Below, piece after piece: positions 1-11,890 of a DNA stretch of 64,000 nt (position 1 is its first letter; each line of letters starts with the position of its first letter). The notes beneath the pieces are model-generated. The model saw nothing but the letters and a program-made list of their open reading frames with translations, searched no databases and was not told the DNA's origin. The translations under genes and the position numbers were made by a program. The DNA is taken from positions 1,674,001 through 1,738,000 of the forward strand of contig NZ_PJMQ01000001.1 of the NCBI RefSeq assembly GCF_002846335.1, given 5' to 3'. The DNA is from Janthinobacterium sp. 61 (lineage in GTDB: Bacteria > Pseudomonadota > Gammaproteobacteria > Burkholderiales > Burkholderiaceae_D).

Positions 1-1
1 G

Positions 2-364
2 CACCCGCAGCAATGGAACCGGACGCAGACGGACGCGTCCACTTACGCCATGCTCGTGAAGACGCGGCGTAAACTCATGTTCAACAGTACGGAATCGGCG
101 GAATTCGATGCACAGACGCAATGCCTGCAACATGTCGACATGAGCAGCCCGCTGCGCGTGCCCGCCATGCTGCTGGTGCGCGACAAGTTCGGCATCGAGG
201 AAATGGGCTCGTTTGAAAACGTGGTGCGGGCCCAGGAAAAAGATTGGCAGCGCCTGTCCGGCGCGCCAGCCATCGAGCGCATCACGGGCGCCGGCTATTA
301 CATCCAGAAAGACAACCCCGTCATCGTCAACGAGGCGATCAAGATGGTGGCCAAGAAGAAATAA
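2..364 (+). CDS. alpha/beta-hydrolase-type protein, C-terminal part (5' end outside window)
   Basis: The reading frame is already open at base 2, so only about the last 120 residues are visible. The part around residues 65-110 (MSSPLRVPAMLLVRDKFG, then GAGYYIQKDNP and VNEAI) has the look of the end of an alpha/beta hydrolase, where a strand precedes the acid residue and a histidine-bearing segment of the GHYIQ-D-P type precedes the last helix. Here that histidine position reads GAGYY, so a catalytic His is not obvious and the assignment is tentative. A terminator hairpin follows directly after the stop codon. The gene converges on the fatty-acid oxidation gene downstream. Confidence 0.5.
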   Translation, partial: HPQQWNRTQTDASTYAMLVKTRRKLMFNSTESAEFDAQTQCLQHVDMSSPLRVPAMLLVRDKFGIEEMGSFENVVRAQEKDWQRLSGAPAIERITGAGYYIQKDNPVIVNEAIKMVAKKK

Positions 365-369
365 AAAAA

Positions 370-392
370 GGGCAGAGAAATCTGCCCTTTTT
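370..392. terminator. Rho-independent terminator, probably bidirectional
   Basis: A 7-bp stem GGGCAGA/TCTGCCC with a GAAA loop is preceded by seven A and followed by five T. It sits between two convergent genes and can stop transcription from both sides. Confidence 0.85.
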
Positions 393-409
393 CATTCAGC
401 GCGCGTGCA

Positions 410-2497
<2,088 letters not shown>

Positions 2498-3048
2498 GTC
2501 TCTTCCTTATTGATTTTGCTCAGCGATGAGGTGGTTGCAAGGGATGAAGCTTTACTATACCGCATAAAAGAACGCTCGTATTATTTTTATCTCGACGCGC
2601 GCAGCGCCTGTGCCTGTCGTCATGGTACAACATCGCCCACGCCGGCTGGCCGCCCCCTCGGAAAAAAGGGCCAGCAACTATCGATAACATATTCATTTAA
2701 ATAAATAAAAAACAACAAGTAAAACAGCGTTTTATAATCTGCTGAATATGCCTTCCTATCCATGCGCAGGCCACTGGCGACACTTTCAGCATTATTTATT
2801 CAGGGCACTTGTTTTTCTCATGGCGCTGAGGAATAATAAAATTATTGATTCAAATCAATACTCTGCAACTGATTTAATATTATGGAGCAATGGCGCCCGA
2901 TAACGCCGTGTTCGATTTTGTTATATCGTGCAGATTCTCACCAATTATCACACCCGCCCTTTCCGGGTAATGATGCAAGCGTTTTATATCGTCATTAGCT
3001 GTCAGTATTATCGCCACTCCTTTCTCTTCTCACATTGAAGGAAATACT
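2498..3048. other. AT-rich intergenic region, upstream of the chemosensory operon
   Basis: About 550 bases without a convincing gene. The right half (about 2690-3000) is much richer in AT than the genes around it. It contains a perfect FNR-type box (see 2845-2858) and a TATTAT -10 candidate at 2878-2883. The left part may hold the promoter of the beta-oxidation gene, but I see no clear hexamers there. Confidence 0.6.
2845..2858. promoter_or_regulatory. FNR/ANR-type box TTGAT-N4-ATCAA
   Basis: The 14-bp palindrome TTGATTCAAATCAA matches the FNR-family consensus exactly. A TATTAT -10 candidate at 2878-2883 would put the start site near 2890, so the box centre would lie about 39 bases upstream. 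That is close to the -41.5 position used by FNR-type activators. This suggests activation of the chemoreceptor operon when oxygen is low; the regulator itself is not in the window. Confidence 0.65.
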
Positions 3049-5112
3049 ATGGACGCAGCCAGCCATGTCAGCCACTCCCAGGATTTGGACTTACAAGCGA
3101 TAAATACTGCATTGAACCGTGTCCAGGCCGTCATCGAATTCGAACTCGACGGCACCATCCTGCATGCGAATGACAATTTCCTGCGCGTCCTCGGCTACAC
3201 CTTGGCCGAAGTGCAAGGCAAGCACCATGCCATTTTCTGCGACGCCGAGTATGTGAAAACGTCCGAATACGCCGACTTCTGGGGCAAACTGGGCCGTGGC
3301 GAATTCGACCATGGCGAATACAAGCGCCGTGCCAAGGATGGTCGCGAAGTGTGGATCAACGCTTCCTACAACCCCATCCTCGATGCGGATGGCAAGCCGT
3401 ATAAAGTCATCAAGTTTGCCACCGACATCACGGCCAGCAAACGCCGCAATGCCGATTACGAAGGCAAGATCGATGCCATCAGCAAGGCCCAGGCCGTGAT
3501 CGAGTTCCGGCTCGACGGCACCATCCTCGACGCCAACGACAATTTCCTCAAGTCCGTCGGCTACACGCTCGATGAGATCAAGGGCCAGCACCACCGCATG
3601 TTTTGCCTGCCCGAATACGCCAGGAGCGACGAGTACGCGCAATTCTGGCATAAGCTGGGACAAGGCCAGTTTGATGCGGGCGAATACAAGCGCCTCACCA
3701 AGGATGGCCGCGAAATCTGGCTCAATGCCTCGTACAACCCCATTTTTGACGTGGAAGGCCGGCCCTTCAAGGTGGTCAAGTTCGCCAGCGACGTGACGGC
3801 CCTGAAAAAGCGCAACGCCGAATACGAAGGCAAGGTCAGCGCCATCGGCAAGGCGCAGGCCGTGATCGAATTCGACATGCAGGGCAATGTGCTGGACGCG
3901 AACGATAATTTCCTCGCCGTCATGGATTACGACTTGAGCGATATCCAGGGCGAGCACCACCGCATGTTCTGCGAGCCCGAGTATGCCAGCAGCGCCGAGT
4001 ACAAGAAATTCTGGCAAAAGCTCAACCGCGGCGAATTCGATGCGGGACGCTACAAGCGCCTGGGCAACCATGGCAAGGTGGTGTGGATACAGGCCACCTA
4101 CAACCCCATCCTGGACTTGAACGGTAAGCCGTACAAGGTAGTCAAGTTCGCCATCGACATCAGCGAACAGGTGAACCTGGAAAACAGCATCCAGTCCAAG
4201 GCCGCCAACGACAGCCGCAAGGTCAACGCCCTGCTCGATTCGGTGGCGCGCGCTGCGCAAGGCGATCTGACCTGCAATATCGTGCCTGAGGGCGACGAGC
4301 CGATCGACCTGCTGGCCGGCGGCATCAGCAAGATGATCGTCGACTTGCGCGGCGTGATCGGCAATGTGGTGTCGGCCGCCAACGGTTTTGCCGACGCCTC
4401 GCATACGATTGCCGAACGGGCGACGGGCGTGGCCGTGGGTACGCAGGCGCTGGGCGCCACGGTGGAAGAAATGAACGCCTCCATCGATGGCCTGACCTAC
4501 TCCATCAATTCCATCGCGGAAAACACTTCGAATGCCGATTTCCTGGCGAAAGCCACGCAGCAGGAAGCGGAAGCGGGCGCGCGCGCCGTCGCCAAGTCAA
4601 TCGAGGCGATGGACTTGATCAACCGCTCGTCGGAGGACATCGGCGAAATCGTCAAGGTCATCAGCGAAATCGCCAACCAGACGAATATGCTGGCCTTCAA
4701 TGCCGCCATCGAGGCGGCGCGCGCGGGCGAGCACGGCCTGGGCTTTTCCGTCGTCGCCGACGAAGTGCGCAAGCTGGCCGAACGTTCTTCGCAAGCGACC
4801 AAGGAAATCTCCAAGCTGATCAACGAATCCGTCAAGCGCGTCTCGACGGGCAGCGAGATTTCGCGCCAGGCAAGCGATGCCTTCGACAAGATCGTCTCGG
4901 GCGTGGCGAAGACCACGCTGGCCATCTCGGATATCTCGAAGGCGGCCAACGAGCAGTTGCTGACGGCGCGTGAAGTGTCCACTGCGATCCAGTACATCGC
5001 CGAGGAAACGGAAAAGTCGGCCGCCAACTGCGACAGCATCGCCCGTTCGACGGATGGCTTGAACGAGCGCGCGGGCAGCCTGAACCAGACTGTCTCCGGC
5101 TTCGTGGTGTAG
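3049..5112 (+). CDS. soluble methyl-accepting chemotaxis protein with three PAS domains
   Basis: A 687-residue chemoreceptor with no signal peptide or membrane segment, so it should act in the cytoplasm. Three very similar PAS domains follow each other at about residues 20-135, 145-257 and 267-380; each carries VIEF-(D)G-(I/V)LDANDNFL and a [12 protein letters not shown] end. A HAMP-like stretch (about 385-440) and the MCP signalling hairpin follow, with [19 protein letters not shown] near residue 543. The repeated PAS units suggest duplication of one sensor. No CheR-docking pentapeptide is present at the C-terminus. AAGGAA lies eight bases before the start. It heads an operon with CheR, CheD and a CheW-type coupling protein. 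The ligand is not evident; architecture resembles Aer/BdlA-type redox or oxygen receptors. Confidence 0.92.
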   Translation: MDAASHVSHSQDLDLQAINTALNRVQAVIEFELDGTILHANDNFLRVLGYTLAEVQGKHHAIFCDAEYVKTSEYADFWGKLGRGEFDHGEYKRRAKDGREVWINASYNPILDADGKPYKVIKFATDITASKRRNADYEGKIDAISKAQAVIEFRLDGTILDANDNFLKSVGYTLDEIKGQHHRMFCLPEYARSDEYAQFWHKLGQGQFDAGEYKRLTKDGREIWLNASYNPIFDVEGRPFKVVKFASDVTALKKRNAEYEGKVSAIGKAQAVIEFDMQGNVLDANDNFLAVMDYDLSDIQGEHHRMFCEPEYASSAEYKKFWQKLNRGEFDAGRYKRLGNHGKVVWIQATYNPILDLNGKPYKVVKFAIDISEQVNLENSIQSKAANDSRKVNALLDSVARAAQGDLTCNIVPEGDEPIDLLAGGISKMIVDLRGVIGNVVSAANGFADASHTIAERATGVAVGTQALGATVEEMNASIDGLTYSINSIAENTSNADFLAKATQQEAEAGARAVAKSIEAMDLINRSSEDIGEIVKVISEIANQTNMLAFNAAIEAARAGEHGLGFSVVADEVRKLAERSSQATKEISKLINESVKRVSTGSEISRQASDAFDKIVSGVAKTTLAISDISKAANEQLLTAREVSTAIQYIAEETEKSAANCDSIARSTDGLNERAGSLNQTVSGFVV

Positions 5113-5115
5113 GCC

Positions 5116-5940
5116 ATGAGCCACGCGGCCACCTTGACGCCCGAGGTGCTGACGAGCCTGATCGCGCTGGTGCGCGAGCATACGGGCATCGCCATGACCG
5201 CGCGCAAGAGCGTCCTGCTGGAACGGCGCTTGCAGCCTCGGCTGCAGGCGCTGCGCCTGCACAGCTACCAGGATTACCTGGACCGCGTCAGCAGCGACCG
5301 CGACGAGGTGGCCCATTTCATCGACCTGGTGACCACCAACGACACCCTGTTCTTCCGCACGCCGCAAATCTGGGATTACTTCCGCGACCGCTACCTGCCC
5401 GCCTGGGCCCGCGCCCACCCGGACGGCTGCCTGTCCATCTGGTCGGCGGCCGCCGCCAGCGGCGAAGAACTGTATTCGATCGCCATGCTGTGCGAGCAAT
5501 TCAAGCTGCAAGCGCCCGCTTTCCGCTACCAGATCCTGGCCAGCGACATTTCGCAGCAAATCCTTGGCGCGGCGCGGGCCGGCCAATACAGCGGGCGTTC
5601 CGTCGAGCGCATCCGCTTGTCGCACCCGGACTTGCTGCGCAAATATTTCTCGCCTTCGCCGTATGGCGTCAAGGTCAACGAGGACTTGCGGCAGCACGTG
5701 AGCTTTGCACAGCATAATTTGCTGGAAGCGCTGCGGCCGGCGCGGCAATTCGACCTGGTCTTCCTGCGCAATGTGCTCATTTATTTCGATGCGGAGCACC
5801 AGGAAACCGTGCTGCGCCAGGCCCGCCTGAGCCTCAAGGATGAAGGCCGGCTGATCCTGGGCGAATCGGAAACCATCGCCCGGCTCGGTACCGGCTATCA
5901 ATTCGAGTTTCCCATGATTTACAAGGCGGGACTGGCATGA
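5116..5940 (+). CDS. cheR: chemotaxis protein methyltransferase CheR
   Basis: A 274-residue S-adenosylmethionine-dependent enzyme that methylates glutamates of chemoreceptors. The N-terminal helical domain (about 1-80) is followed by the methyltransferase domain with the motif IWSAAAASGEELYSIAM, which replaces the usual WSAGCSTGEE and so has lost the family cysteine, and by FDLVFLRNVLIYF. It starts three bases after the chemoreceptor stop codon and its own stop overlaps the CheD start (ATGA), so the four genes are translationally coupled. Its likely substrate is the receptor encoded just upstream. Confidence 0.95.
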   Translation: MSHAATLTPEVLTSLIALVREHTGIAMTARKSVLLERRLQPRLQALRLHSYQDYLDRVSSDRDEVAHFIDLVTTNDTLFFRTPQIWDYFRDRYLPAWARAHPDGCLSIWSAAAASGEELYSIAMLCEQFKLQAPAFRYQILASDISQQILGAARAGQYSGRSVERIRLSHPDLLRKYFSPSPYGVKVNEDLRQHVSFAQHNLLEALRPARQFDLVFLRNVLIYFDAEHQETVLRQARLSLKDEGRLILGESETIARLGTGYQFEFPMIYKAGLA

Positions 5941-6497
5941 TCCACACGCACACTCCGGCAGACGCGCCGCCGCTGCAACTGGTTGGCATGGGGCAACTTG
6001 GTGTGGGTACGCAGGGCGAGCAGCTGCAAGCCTTGCTCGGCTCCTGCATCGGTATCGGCTTCATCTGGAAGAATGGCCCCTGCTGCGGCCTGGCTCACTG
6101 TTTGCTGCCGGAAGCGCCCGGCGCAGACAGCGCCCCAGGCGCCCCGAATGCACGCGCCCTTAATGCACGCTATGTGAGCCAGGCCGTGCCCTCGCTGCTG
6201 CGCCTGATGGGCGTGCGCGAAGCCGACTACGCCGATATCGAGGTGGTGCTGGCGGGCGGCGCAAGCATGTTCGGCCCCGACAATGGCCATGGCCGCCTGC
6301 AGGTGGGGCGGCAAAACGCGGCAGCGGCGCAAAAATACCTGGACCAGTGCGGCTTGCACCTCAGTTTTTGCGCGCTGGGCGGACGCCACGGGCGCCATTT
6401 GCTGATCGACTGCGCCCGGCACAGCTACGCCGTCACCGATGTGGTGGCGCGACCCGGATTGACTCCACGCAAGGAAGGCGTATATGGATATCCATGA
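5937..6497 (+). CDS. cheD: chemoreceptor glutamine deamidase CheD
   Basis: A 186-residue CheD protein, which converts selected receptor glutamines to glutamates and thereby makes methylation sites. The catalytic cysteine lies in LLGSCIGIGF, the histidine in GLAHCLLPEAP, and a conserved segment NARYVSQAVPSLLRLM follows. The start overlaps the cheR stop by four bases. Its end overlaps the next gene by 14 bases. Its presence together with CheR implies that the soluble receptor is both deamidated and methylated. Confidence 0.93.
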   Translation: MIHTHTPADAPPLQLVGMGQLGVGTQGEQLQALLGSCIGIGFIWKNGPCCGLAHCLLPEAPGADSAPGAPNARALNARYVSQAVPSLLRLMGVREADYADIEVVLAGGASMFGPDNGHGRLQVGRQNAAAAQKYLDQCGLHLSFCALGGRHGRHLLIDCARHSYAVTDVVARPGLTPRKEGVYGYP

Positions 6498-8007
6498 AAA
6501 CCACGAGGGCGGGCGCGACGGCGCCACCGAACTGTTCGGCTCCTTTCACCTGGGCGATGCTGAATTCGCCCTGCCCGCCAGTTGCATCCGCGAAGTGGTG
6601 AACTACCCCGCCAAAGTGACCGCCCTGCCCCTGTCGCCCGCGTATCTGGAAGGCATGTTCACTTTGCGCGGCAGCGTCATTCCAGTGGTCAACCTGGGCC
6701 GTTTGTTCCGCGCCGATGCGCCGCGCGCCGCGCCCACGGACAAGATCGCCATCCTCGACTTCCAGCAAGTGCTGATCGGCGTCGTCTTCCAGGATACGGG
6801 CGAAATCCTGCGCGTCCCCGCCAGCGCGCGCAGCGCCCTGCAGTATGCGGCCGGCGACGCGCACGCCGTCATCGCTGGCACGATCTTGCTCGACGGCGGC
6901 GCGCGCCTGCTGCAAATCCTCGACCCGCACGCCCTGCTGCACATTGAAAACGTGCCCCACGTGCTGGCCCTGCAGGCGACAGGCGCCAAGCTGAACACGG
7001 CTCGCTACCATGCGCAAAGCGAGCGCCGGCAATGCGTCAGCTTCCATGCGGCCGGGACCACGTTTGCCTTCGAAATGCTGGCCATCCAGGAAATCATCAA
7101 GGTGCCCGAACTGCACAGCTCCCTGCTGAATAGCGAGCTGTGCCTGGGACGCATGCATTTTCGCGGCAGCCAGGTGGCCGTCGTGGATTTTGGCGCCCTG
7201 CTGCAGGCGGCCGGGTCCGGCAATGCGGCCAAGGCTGCCACGCTGGAGCAGCGCATCATCGTCGTGCGCATTGATGACACCACCATCGGTTTTCTCGTTG
7301 ACTCCGTCGACAGCATCGTGCATTTCTTTGGCGACGAGGTGCTGCCGATTCCCCTGCTGAGCAAGGCGCGCGCGGCCATGTTCGCCGGCTGCATCACGAA
7401 AGACGGTCTGGGCGACATCATTTTTCTCGACCACAAGGGCATCCTGTCGCAGGCGGAGATCGTCGACATGCGCGATGGCCACGCTCGCCTGTATCCGGCC
7501 GATACGGCAACGGCAACGGCCGCCACGCGCCAGGCGCAGCGCCGCGTCTACATCACGTTCACGGTGGAAAGCCGCTTCGCTGTGGAAATCGGCCAGGTGC
7601 GCGAAATCATCGATTTCAGCAGCGCCATCACCACGCCACCGGGCATGCCGGCCTGTATGCGCGGCCTGCTGAATTTACGCCAGCAAATGATCAGCATCAT
7701 CGACCTGCGCCAGTTGTACGCGATGCCGGCCTTGCCTGACGAGGGCGCAGGCAAGATTTTGATCGTGGAACGGGGCGCCGAGCGCTACGGCTTCCTCGTC
7801 GACCATGTCGACAACATCATGACCATCTCTGACAGCCAGCGCTTTGCGGCGCCACAAATCATCCGCACGGGAGCACATGACGACTTGCGCAGCGAAATGG
7901 ATGAAATGATCGATATCGGCACGCAGGCGCAGCGCCAGACCCTGTCCGTTTTCCAATGCGATCATTTGCTGGAAAAGCTGGGCTCGGCGCTGCCGCAGGC
8001 CGCATGA
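6484..8007 (+). CDS. coupling protein with three CheW domains in tandem
   Basis: 507 residues consisting of three CheW folds in one chain (about 14-150, 180-330 and 345-495). Each carries the typical opening strand and the segment around VREVV/IQEIIKV/VREIIDF followed by the (L/M)RG or NLR-(Q/S)-x-(I/V)-(I/V)-D/N turn, e.g. MFTLRGSVIPVVNLG and LLNLRQQMISIIDL. CheW links receptors to the kinase CheA; a triple copy could gather several receptors or kinases. There is no CheA or CheY in the window, so it must work with partners elsewhere. AAGGAAGG before the ATG supports this start inside the end of cheD. The function of the triple form is inferred. Confidence 0.9.
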   Translation: MDIHENHEGGRDGATELFGSFHLGDAEFALPASCIREVVNYPAKVTALPLSPAYLEGMFTLRGSVIPVVNLGRLFRADAPRAAPTDKIAILDFQQVLIGVVFQDTGEILRVPASARSALQYAAGDAHAVIAGTILLDGGARLLQILDPHALLHIENVPHVLALQATGAKLNTARYHAQSERRQCVSFHAAGTTFAFEMLAIQEIIKVPELHSSLLNSELCLGRMHFRGSQVAVVDFGALLQAAGSGNAAKAATLEQRIIVVRIDDTTIGFLVDSVDSIVHFFGDEVLPIPLLSKARAAMFAGCITKDGLGDIIFLDHKGILSQAEIVDMRDGHARLYPADTATATAATRQAQRRVYITFTVESRFAVEIGQVREIIDFSSAITTPPGMPACMRGLLNLRQQMISIIDLRQLYAMPALPDEGAGKILIVERGAERYGFLVDHVDNIMTISDSQRFAAPQIIRTGAHDDLRSEMDEMIDIGTQAQRQTLSVFQCDHLLEKLGSALPQAA

Positions 8008-8020
8008 ACGCGCTATAGCA

Positions 8021-9673
8021 CTACATGCCGGGCAGCTGGTGGCCCTTGAACTGCTCGCGCAGCTTGTTCTTCTGGATCTTGCCCGTCGCGCCCATGGGCA
8101 GGGCGTCGATGAACAGCACGTCGTCCGGCGTCCACCACTTGGCGATCTTGCCCTCGAAAAACTGCAGCAAGGCTTCGCGCGTGACTGTCATGCCGGGACG
8201 CAACACCACGACGAGCACGGGGCGCTCGTCCCATTTCGGGTGGAACACGCCGATGCAGGCCGCCTGCAGCACGGCCGGGTGCGCCATGGCCAGGTTTTCC
8301 AGGTCGATGGTGCCTATCCACTCGCCGCCCGACTTGATCACGTCCTTGCTACGGTCCGTGATCTGCATGTAGCCGTCCGCATCGATGGTGGCCACGTCGC
8401 CCGTGGGGAACCAGCCATCCTGCAGCACGTCGCCGCCTTCGTTCTTGTAATACGAGGCAATGATCCACGGCCCTTTCACCAGCAAATGGCCATAACTGAT
8501 GCCATCCCACGGCAACTCCTTGCCATCGTCATCGACGATCTTCATGTCCACGCCGTAGATGGCATGGCCCTGTTTTTGCAGGATCTTGCGCTGCTCGTCC
8601 TTCGACAGGTCCAGGTGCTTGGTCTGCAAGCCGCCCGCCGTGCCCAGCGGCGACATTTCCGTCATGCCCCAGGCGTGGATGACTTCGATGTCGAACTTGT
8701 CGATCAAGGTATCCATCATGGCCGGCGGGCAAGCCGCGCCGCCGATCACCGTGCGGCGGAAGGTGGAAAATTTCAAGTTATTTTGCAAGGCATGGTTCAG
8801 CAAGCCCAGCCAGACGGTGGGCACGCCCGCCGAGAACGTCACTTTTTCCGCCTCGAACAAGTCGTACAGCGATTTGCCATCGAGCGCCGCACCGGGAAAC
8901 ACCATGCGCGCGCCGGACAGGGGCACGGAATACGGCAAGCCCCAGGCATTCACGTGGAACATGGGCACGACGGGAAGCACCGTGTCCGAGGCGCGCACGT
9001 TCAGGGCGCTGGGCATGGCCGAGGCATACGCGTGCAGAACGGTCGAGCGGTGCGAGTACAGGGCACCCTTGGGGTTGCCCGTCGTACCGGACGTGTAGCA
9101 AAGCGTGGCGGCCGCATTCTCGTCGAACAAGGGCCAGGTGTAATCGTCGGAATGCGTGGCGATCAAGTCTTCATAGCACAGCAGGTCGGGGATGCTGGTA
9201 CTGGCAGGCATGCGCTCGCGGTCGCACATCAGCACGAAGTGGCGCACAAAAGTGCAGTCGGCGGCGATTTTCTCCACCACAGGCAGGAAGGTCAGATCAA
9301 ACAGTAAAACCTGGTCTTCTGCGTGATTGGAGATATAGGCGATCTGGTCGGGAAACAGGCGTGGATTGATGGTGTGCAGCACGGCGCCCGAGCCTGACAC
9401 GGCGTAATAGGCTTCCAGGTGGCGGTAGCCATTCCAGGCCAGGGTGGCGACCCGGTCGCCCATGCCGATGCCGAGGCCGTGCAAGGCGTTCGCCAGGCGG
9501 CGCGCGCGCTGGTGGCAATCGCGGTAGGTGTAGCGGTGCATATCGCCCTCCACCCGCCGCGAAATGATTTCGCTGCCTCCATAATGACGCGCTGCAAACT
9601 CGATAATGCTGGAAATCAGCAGGGGCTGATTCATCATCTGGCCCATCACTGGACTCAAGGGAAATGCCGACAT
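8021..9673 (-). CDS. fatty acid / acyl-CoA ligase (AMP-forming)
   Basis: A 550-residue member of the adenylate-forming ligases that activates a carboxylic acid to its CoA thioester using ATP. The phosphate loop is LCYTSGTTGNPKGALYSHRS (about residues 190-210), the adenine-binding segment is HAWGMTEMSPLG, and the hinge and C-terminal lysine region read GWFPTGDVATIDADGYM and PMGATGKIQKNKLRE. The sequence is of the medium/long-chain type related to AlkK and the methylthiopropionate-CoA ligase DmdB; the actual substrate cannot be read. AGGAG precedes the start by five bases. It converges on the CheW gene with only 13 bases between, without a visible terminator. Confidence 0.88.
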   Translation of the reverse strand: MSAFPLSPVMGQMMNQPLLISSIIEFAARHYGGSEIISRRVEGDMHRYTYRDCHQRARRLANALHGLGIGMGDRVATLAWNGYRHLEAYYAVSGSGAVLHTINPRLFPDQIAYISNHAEDQVLLFDLTFLPVVEKIAADCTFVRHFVLMCDRERMPASTSIPDLLCYEDLIATHSDDYTWPLFDENAAATLCYTSGTTGNPKGALYSHRSTVLHAYASAMPSALNVRASDTVLPVVPMFHVNAWGLPYSVPLSGARMVFPGAALDGKSLYDLFEAEKVTFSAGVPTVWLGLLNHALQNNLKFSTFRRTVIGGAACPPAMMDTLIDKFDIEVIHAWGMTEMSPLGTAGGLQTKHLDLSKDEQRKILQKQGHAIYGVDMKIVDDDGKELPWDGISYGHLLVKGPWIIASYYKNEGGDVLQDGWFPTGDVATIDADGYMQITDRSKDVIKSGGEWIGTIDLENLAMAHPAVLQAACIGVFHPKWDERPVLVVVLRPGMTVTREALLQFFEGKIAKWWTPDDVLFIDALPMGATGKIQKNKLREQFKGHQLPGM

Positions 9674-9865
9674 CGTGTCTCCTGGGCTGGATACTCGGTT
9701 ATTGTTGAAATTTAAAGACTTTCCCTAGTTTCGTACGGTCGTGCGGAAATCGTCAACGCATTTCGATATTGCAATGCAGCATGGAATTTTTGATTCCGTT
9801 TTTTGCCCCGTTCGTAGTCGCCACGGCACCCGACACGGCAGCCTCGCCAGCGCCCGACACGCGCC

Positions 9866-11404
9866 TTGGCGCCGTGCGGTAAAATCGCATTCCAGGCTGG
9901 CGTTACTTGCCGCCATATCTTATTTTTGAATGGAATCGCCATCACCGCTCCTACCTTACCACTGGACAATGCCTTTGCCGCCTTGCCGCCCGCGTTCTAT
10001 ACGCGCTTGATGCCCACGCCCCTGCCCGCCCCGTATTTCGTGGCCGCCAGCGCGCCGGCAGCAAGCCTGGTCGGCCTCGATGCCGCGCGCCTGGCCGAAC
10101 CCGGCTATGTGGAGTTGCTGATTGGCAATACCGTGGCCGAGCGTTCGCTGCCCCTGTCGGCCGTGTATTCGGGCCACCAGTTCGGCGTCTGGGCCGGCCA
10201 GCTGGGTGATGGCCGCGCCATCTTGCTGGGCGATATCGCGACAGAACGCGGCCCGATGGAGCTGCAATTGAAAGGCGCCGGCGCCACGCCGTATTCGCGC
10301 ATGGGCGACGGACGCGCCGTGCTGCGCTCGTCCATCCGTGAATTCCTCTGCTCGGAAGCCATGGCGGCGCTGGGCATTCCCACCTCGCGCGCGCTGTCCA
10401 TCATGGGTTCGCAGCAAGGCATCATGCGCGAAACGCTGGAAACGGCGGCCGTCGTGACGCGCATGGCGCCCAGTTTTGTGCGCTTCGGCTCTTTCGAACA
10501 TTGGTTCTACCGAAAAAAAACGGACGAGCTGAAAATCCTCGCCGATTACGTCATCGATGGCTTTTATCCCCATTTGCGCGCCGCATCAAATCCCTATCAA
10601 GCTTTGCTGGCTGAAGTGTGCGTGCGCACGGCGCACATGATCGCGCAATGGCAGGCCGTGGGCTTCATGCATGGCGTGATGAATACGGACAATATGTCGA
10701 TTTTGGGCCTGACCCTCGATTACGGCCCCTTCGGCTTCATGGAAGCGTTTGACGCCGAGCACATCTGCAACCATACGGACCAGCAAGGTCGCTATTCCTA
10801 CGCCAACCAGCCGCAGGTGGGCCACTGGAACTGCCATGCGCTGGGCCAGGCGCTGCTGCCGCTGATCGGCAAAGTGGACTCGGCGCAGGCAGCGCTGGAC
10901 AGCTACCAGGGCGCCTTTGCGGACAAGATGAATGCCTTGCTGCGCGCCAAGCTGGGCTTGCGCACCGTGCAAGAGGAAGATACGGCGCTGTTCGACAGCA
11001 TGTTTGCGCTGATGCAAGCCAATCACCTGGATTTCACCAACTTCTTCCGCACCCTGTCGACCTTGCAAGTGGCCAGCCCCGAGCATGACACGGCACTGCG
11101 CGACATGTTCATCGACCGCCCTGCCTTCGATGCCTGGGCAGTTAGTTACCGCGCGCGCCTGTTGCAAGAAAATAGCGTCGATGCGCAGCGCCAGGCCGCC
11201 ATGAACCAGGTCAACCCGAAATACGTGCTGCGCAATTACCTGGCGCAAGTCGCCATCGAAAAAGCCCAGCAGCAGGACTATACGGAAGTGACAAAATTAC
11301 TGGAAATATTGCAAAAGCCATTTGACGAACAGCCCGAACACCAGCACTATGCGGCCCTGCCGCCCGACTGGGCCAGCCACCTTGAAGTCAGTTGCTCATC
11401 CTGA
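9866..11404 (+). CDS. selO: protein adenylyltransferase SelO (YdiU family)
   Basis: A pseudokinase-fold enzyme that transfers AMP from ATP to hydroxyl side chains of proteins and is linked to redox homeostasis. Recognisable parts are [59 protein letters not shown] and the metal/active-site stretch [19 protein letters not shown]. The last residues, VSCSS, keep the conserved C-terminal cysteine. The ATG at 9866 gives 512 residues, but the first 20 look unlike the family; the in-frame TTG at 9926 (reading [15 protein letters not shown]) would fit the usual length better. Ten bases separate it from msrB, a sensible redox pair. Confidence 0.92.
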   Translation: MAPCGKIAFQAGVTCRHILFLNGIAITAPTLPLDNAFAALPPAFYTRLMPTPLPAPYFVAASAPAASLVGLDAARLAEPGYVELLIGNTVAERSLPLSAVYSGHQFGVWAGQLGDGRAILLGDIATERGPMELQLKGAGATPYSRMGDGRAVLRSSIREFLCSEAMAALGIPTSRALSIMGSQQGIMRETLETAAVVTRMAPSFVRFGSFEHWFYRKKTDELKILADYVIDGFYPHLRAASNPYQALLAEVCVRTAHMIAQWQAVGFMHGVMNTDNMSILGLTLDYGPFGFMEAFDAEHICNHTDQQGRYSYANQPQVGHWNCHALGQALLPLIGKVDSAQAALDSYQGAFADKMNALLRAKLGLRTVQEEDTALFDSMFALMQANHLDFTNFFRTLSTLQVASPEHDTALRDMFIDRPAFDAWAVSYRARLLQENSVDAQRQAAMNQVNPKYVLRNYLAQVAIEKAQQQDYTEVTKLLEILQKPFDEQPEHQHYAALPPDWASHLEVSCSS

Positions 11405-11413
11405 GGAGTCATT

Positions 11414-11815
11414 ATGACCACCAATAAAGTCAAAAAAACCGACGCCGAATGGCGCGCCATGCTCGACTCGATGCAATACGAAGTCACGCGCCACGCGGCC
11501 ACGGAACGCGCCTTCACAGGCAAGTTCTGGGACCACCATGAACACGGCATCTATACCTGCGTCTGCTGCAACACGCCCCTGTTCGCTTCGGATACGAAGT
11601 TCGATTCGGGTTGCGGCTGGCCCAGCTATTTCCAGGCCCTGGACCCGGCCAACGTGACGGAGATTGTCGACCGCAGCCACGGCATGGTGCGCACGGAAAT
11701 CGTCTGCGCCGTCTGCGACGCCCACCTGGGCCACGTCTTTCCGGATGGCCCGCCGCCGACCGGCTTGCGCTATTGCATCAATTCGGCTTCCCTGCGCTTC
11801 GATCCGCAGCCTTGA
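11414..11815 (+). CDS. msrB: peptide-methionine (R)-S-oxide reductase
   Basis: A 133-residue MsrB that reduces the R form of methionine sulfoxide in proteins. The two zinc-binding CxxC pairs are CVCC (about residue 48) and CAVC (about residue 97). The substrate region is [10 protein letters not shown] and the catalytic cysteine lies in [16 protein letters not shown] is placed correctly before the ATG. It follows selO by ten bases on the same strand, so both are probably one transcript devoted to oxidative damage of proteins. Confidence 0.95.
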   Translation: MTTNKVKKTDAEWRAMLDSMQYEVTRHAATERAFTGKFWDHHEHGIYTCVCCNTPLFASDTKFDSGCGWPSYFQALDPANVTEIVDRSHGMVRTEIVCAVCDAHLGHVFPDGPPPTGLRYCINSASLRFDPQP

Positions 11816-11890
11816 TGGCGGCGATGGCTTGGGCGTTGCTCCTAAGCCATTCCTAAGATGATTCTAATAAGACCAGTGTAAAGTCTCGCC

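Noticed and set aside
2895..2903. GCCCGATAA as a sigma-28 (flagellar) -10 box before the chemoreceptor
   Set aside because: No TAAA-type -35 at the required spacing; the FNR-type arrangement explains the region better.
9728..9746. Imperfect palindrome TTCGTACGGTCGTGCGGAA near the acyl-CoA ligase promoter as a fatty-acid regulator site
   Set aside because: The match between arms is poor and no regulator consensus fits.
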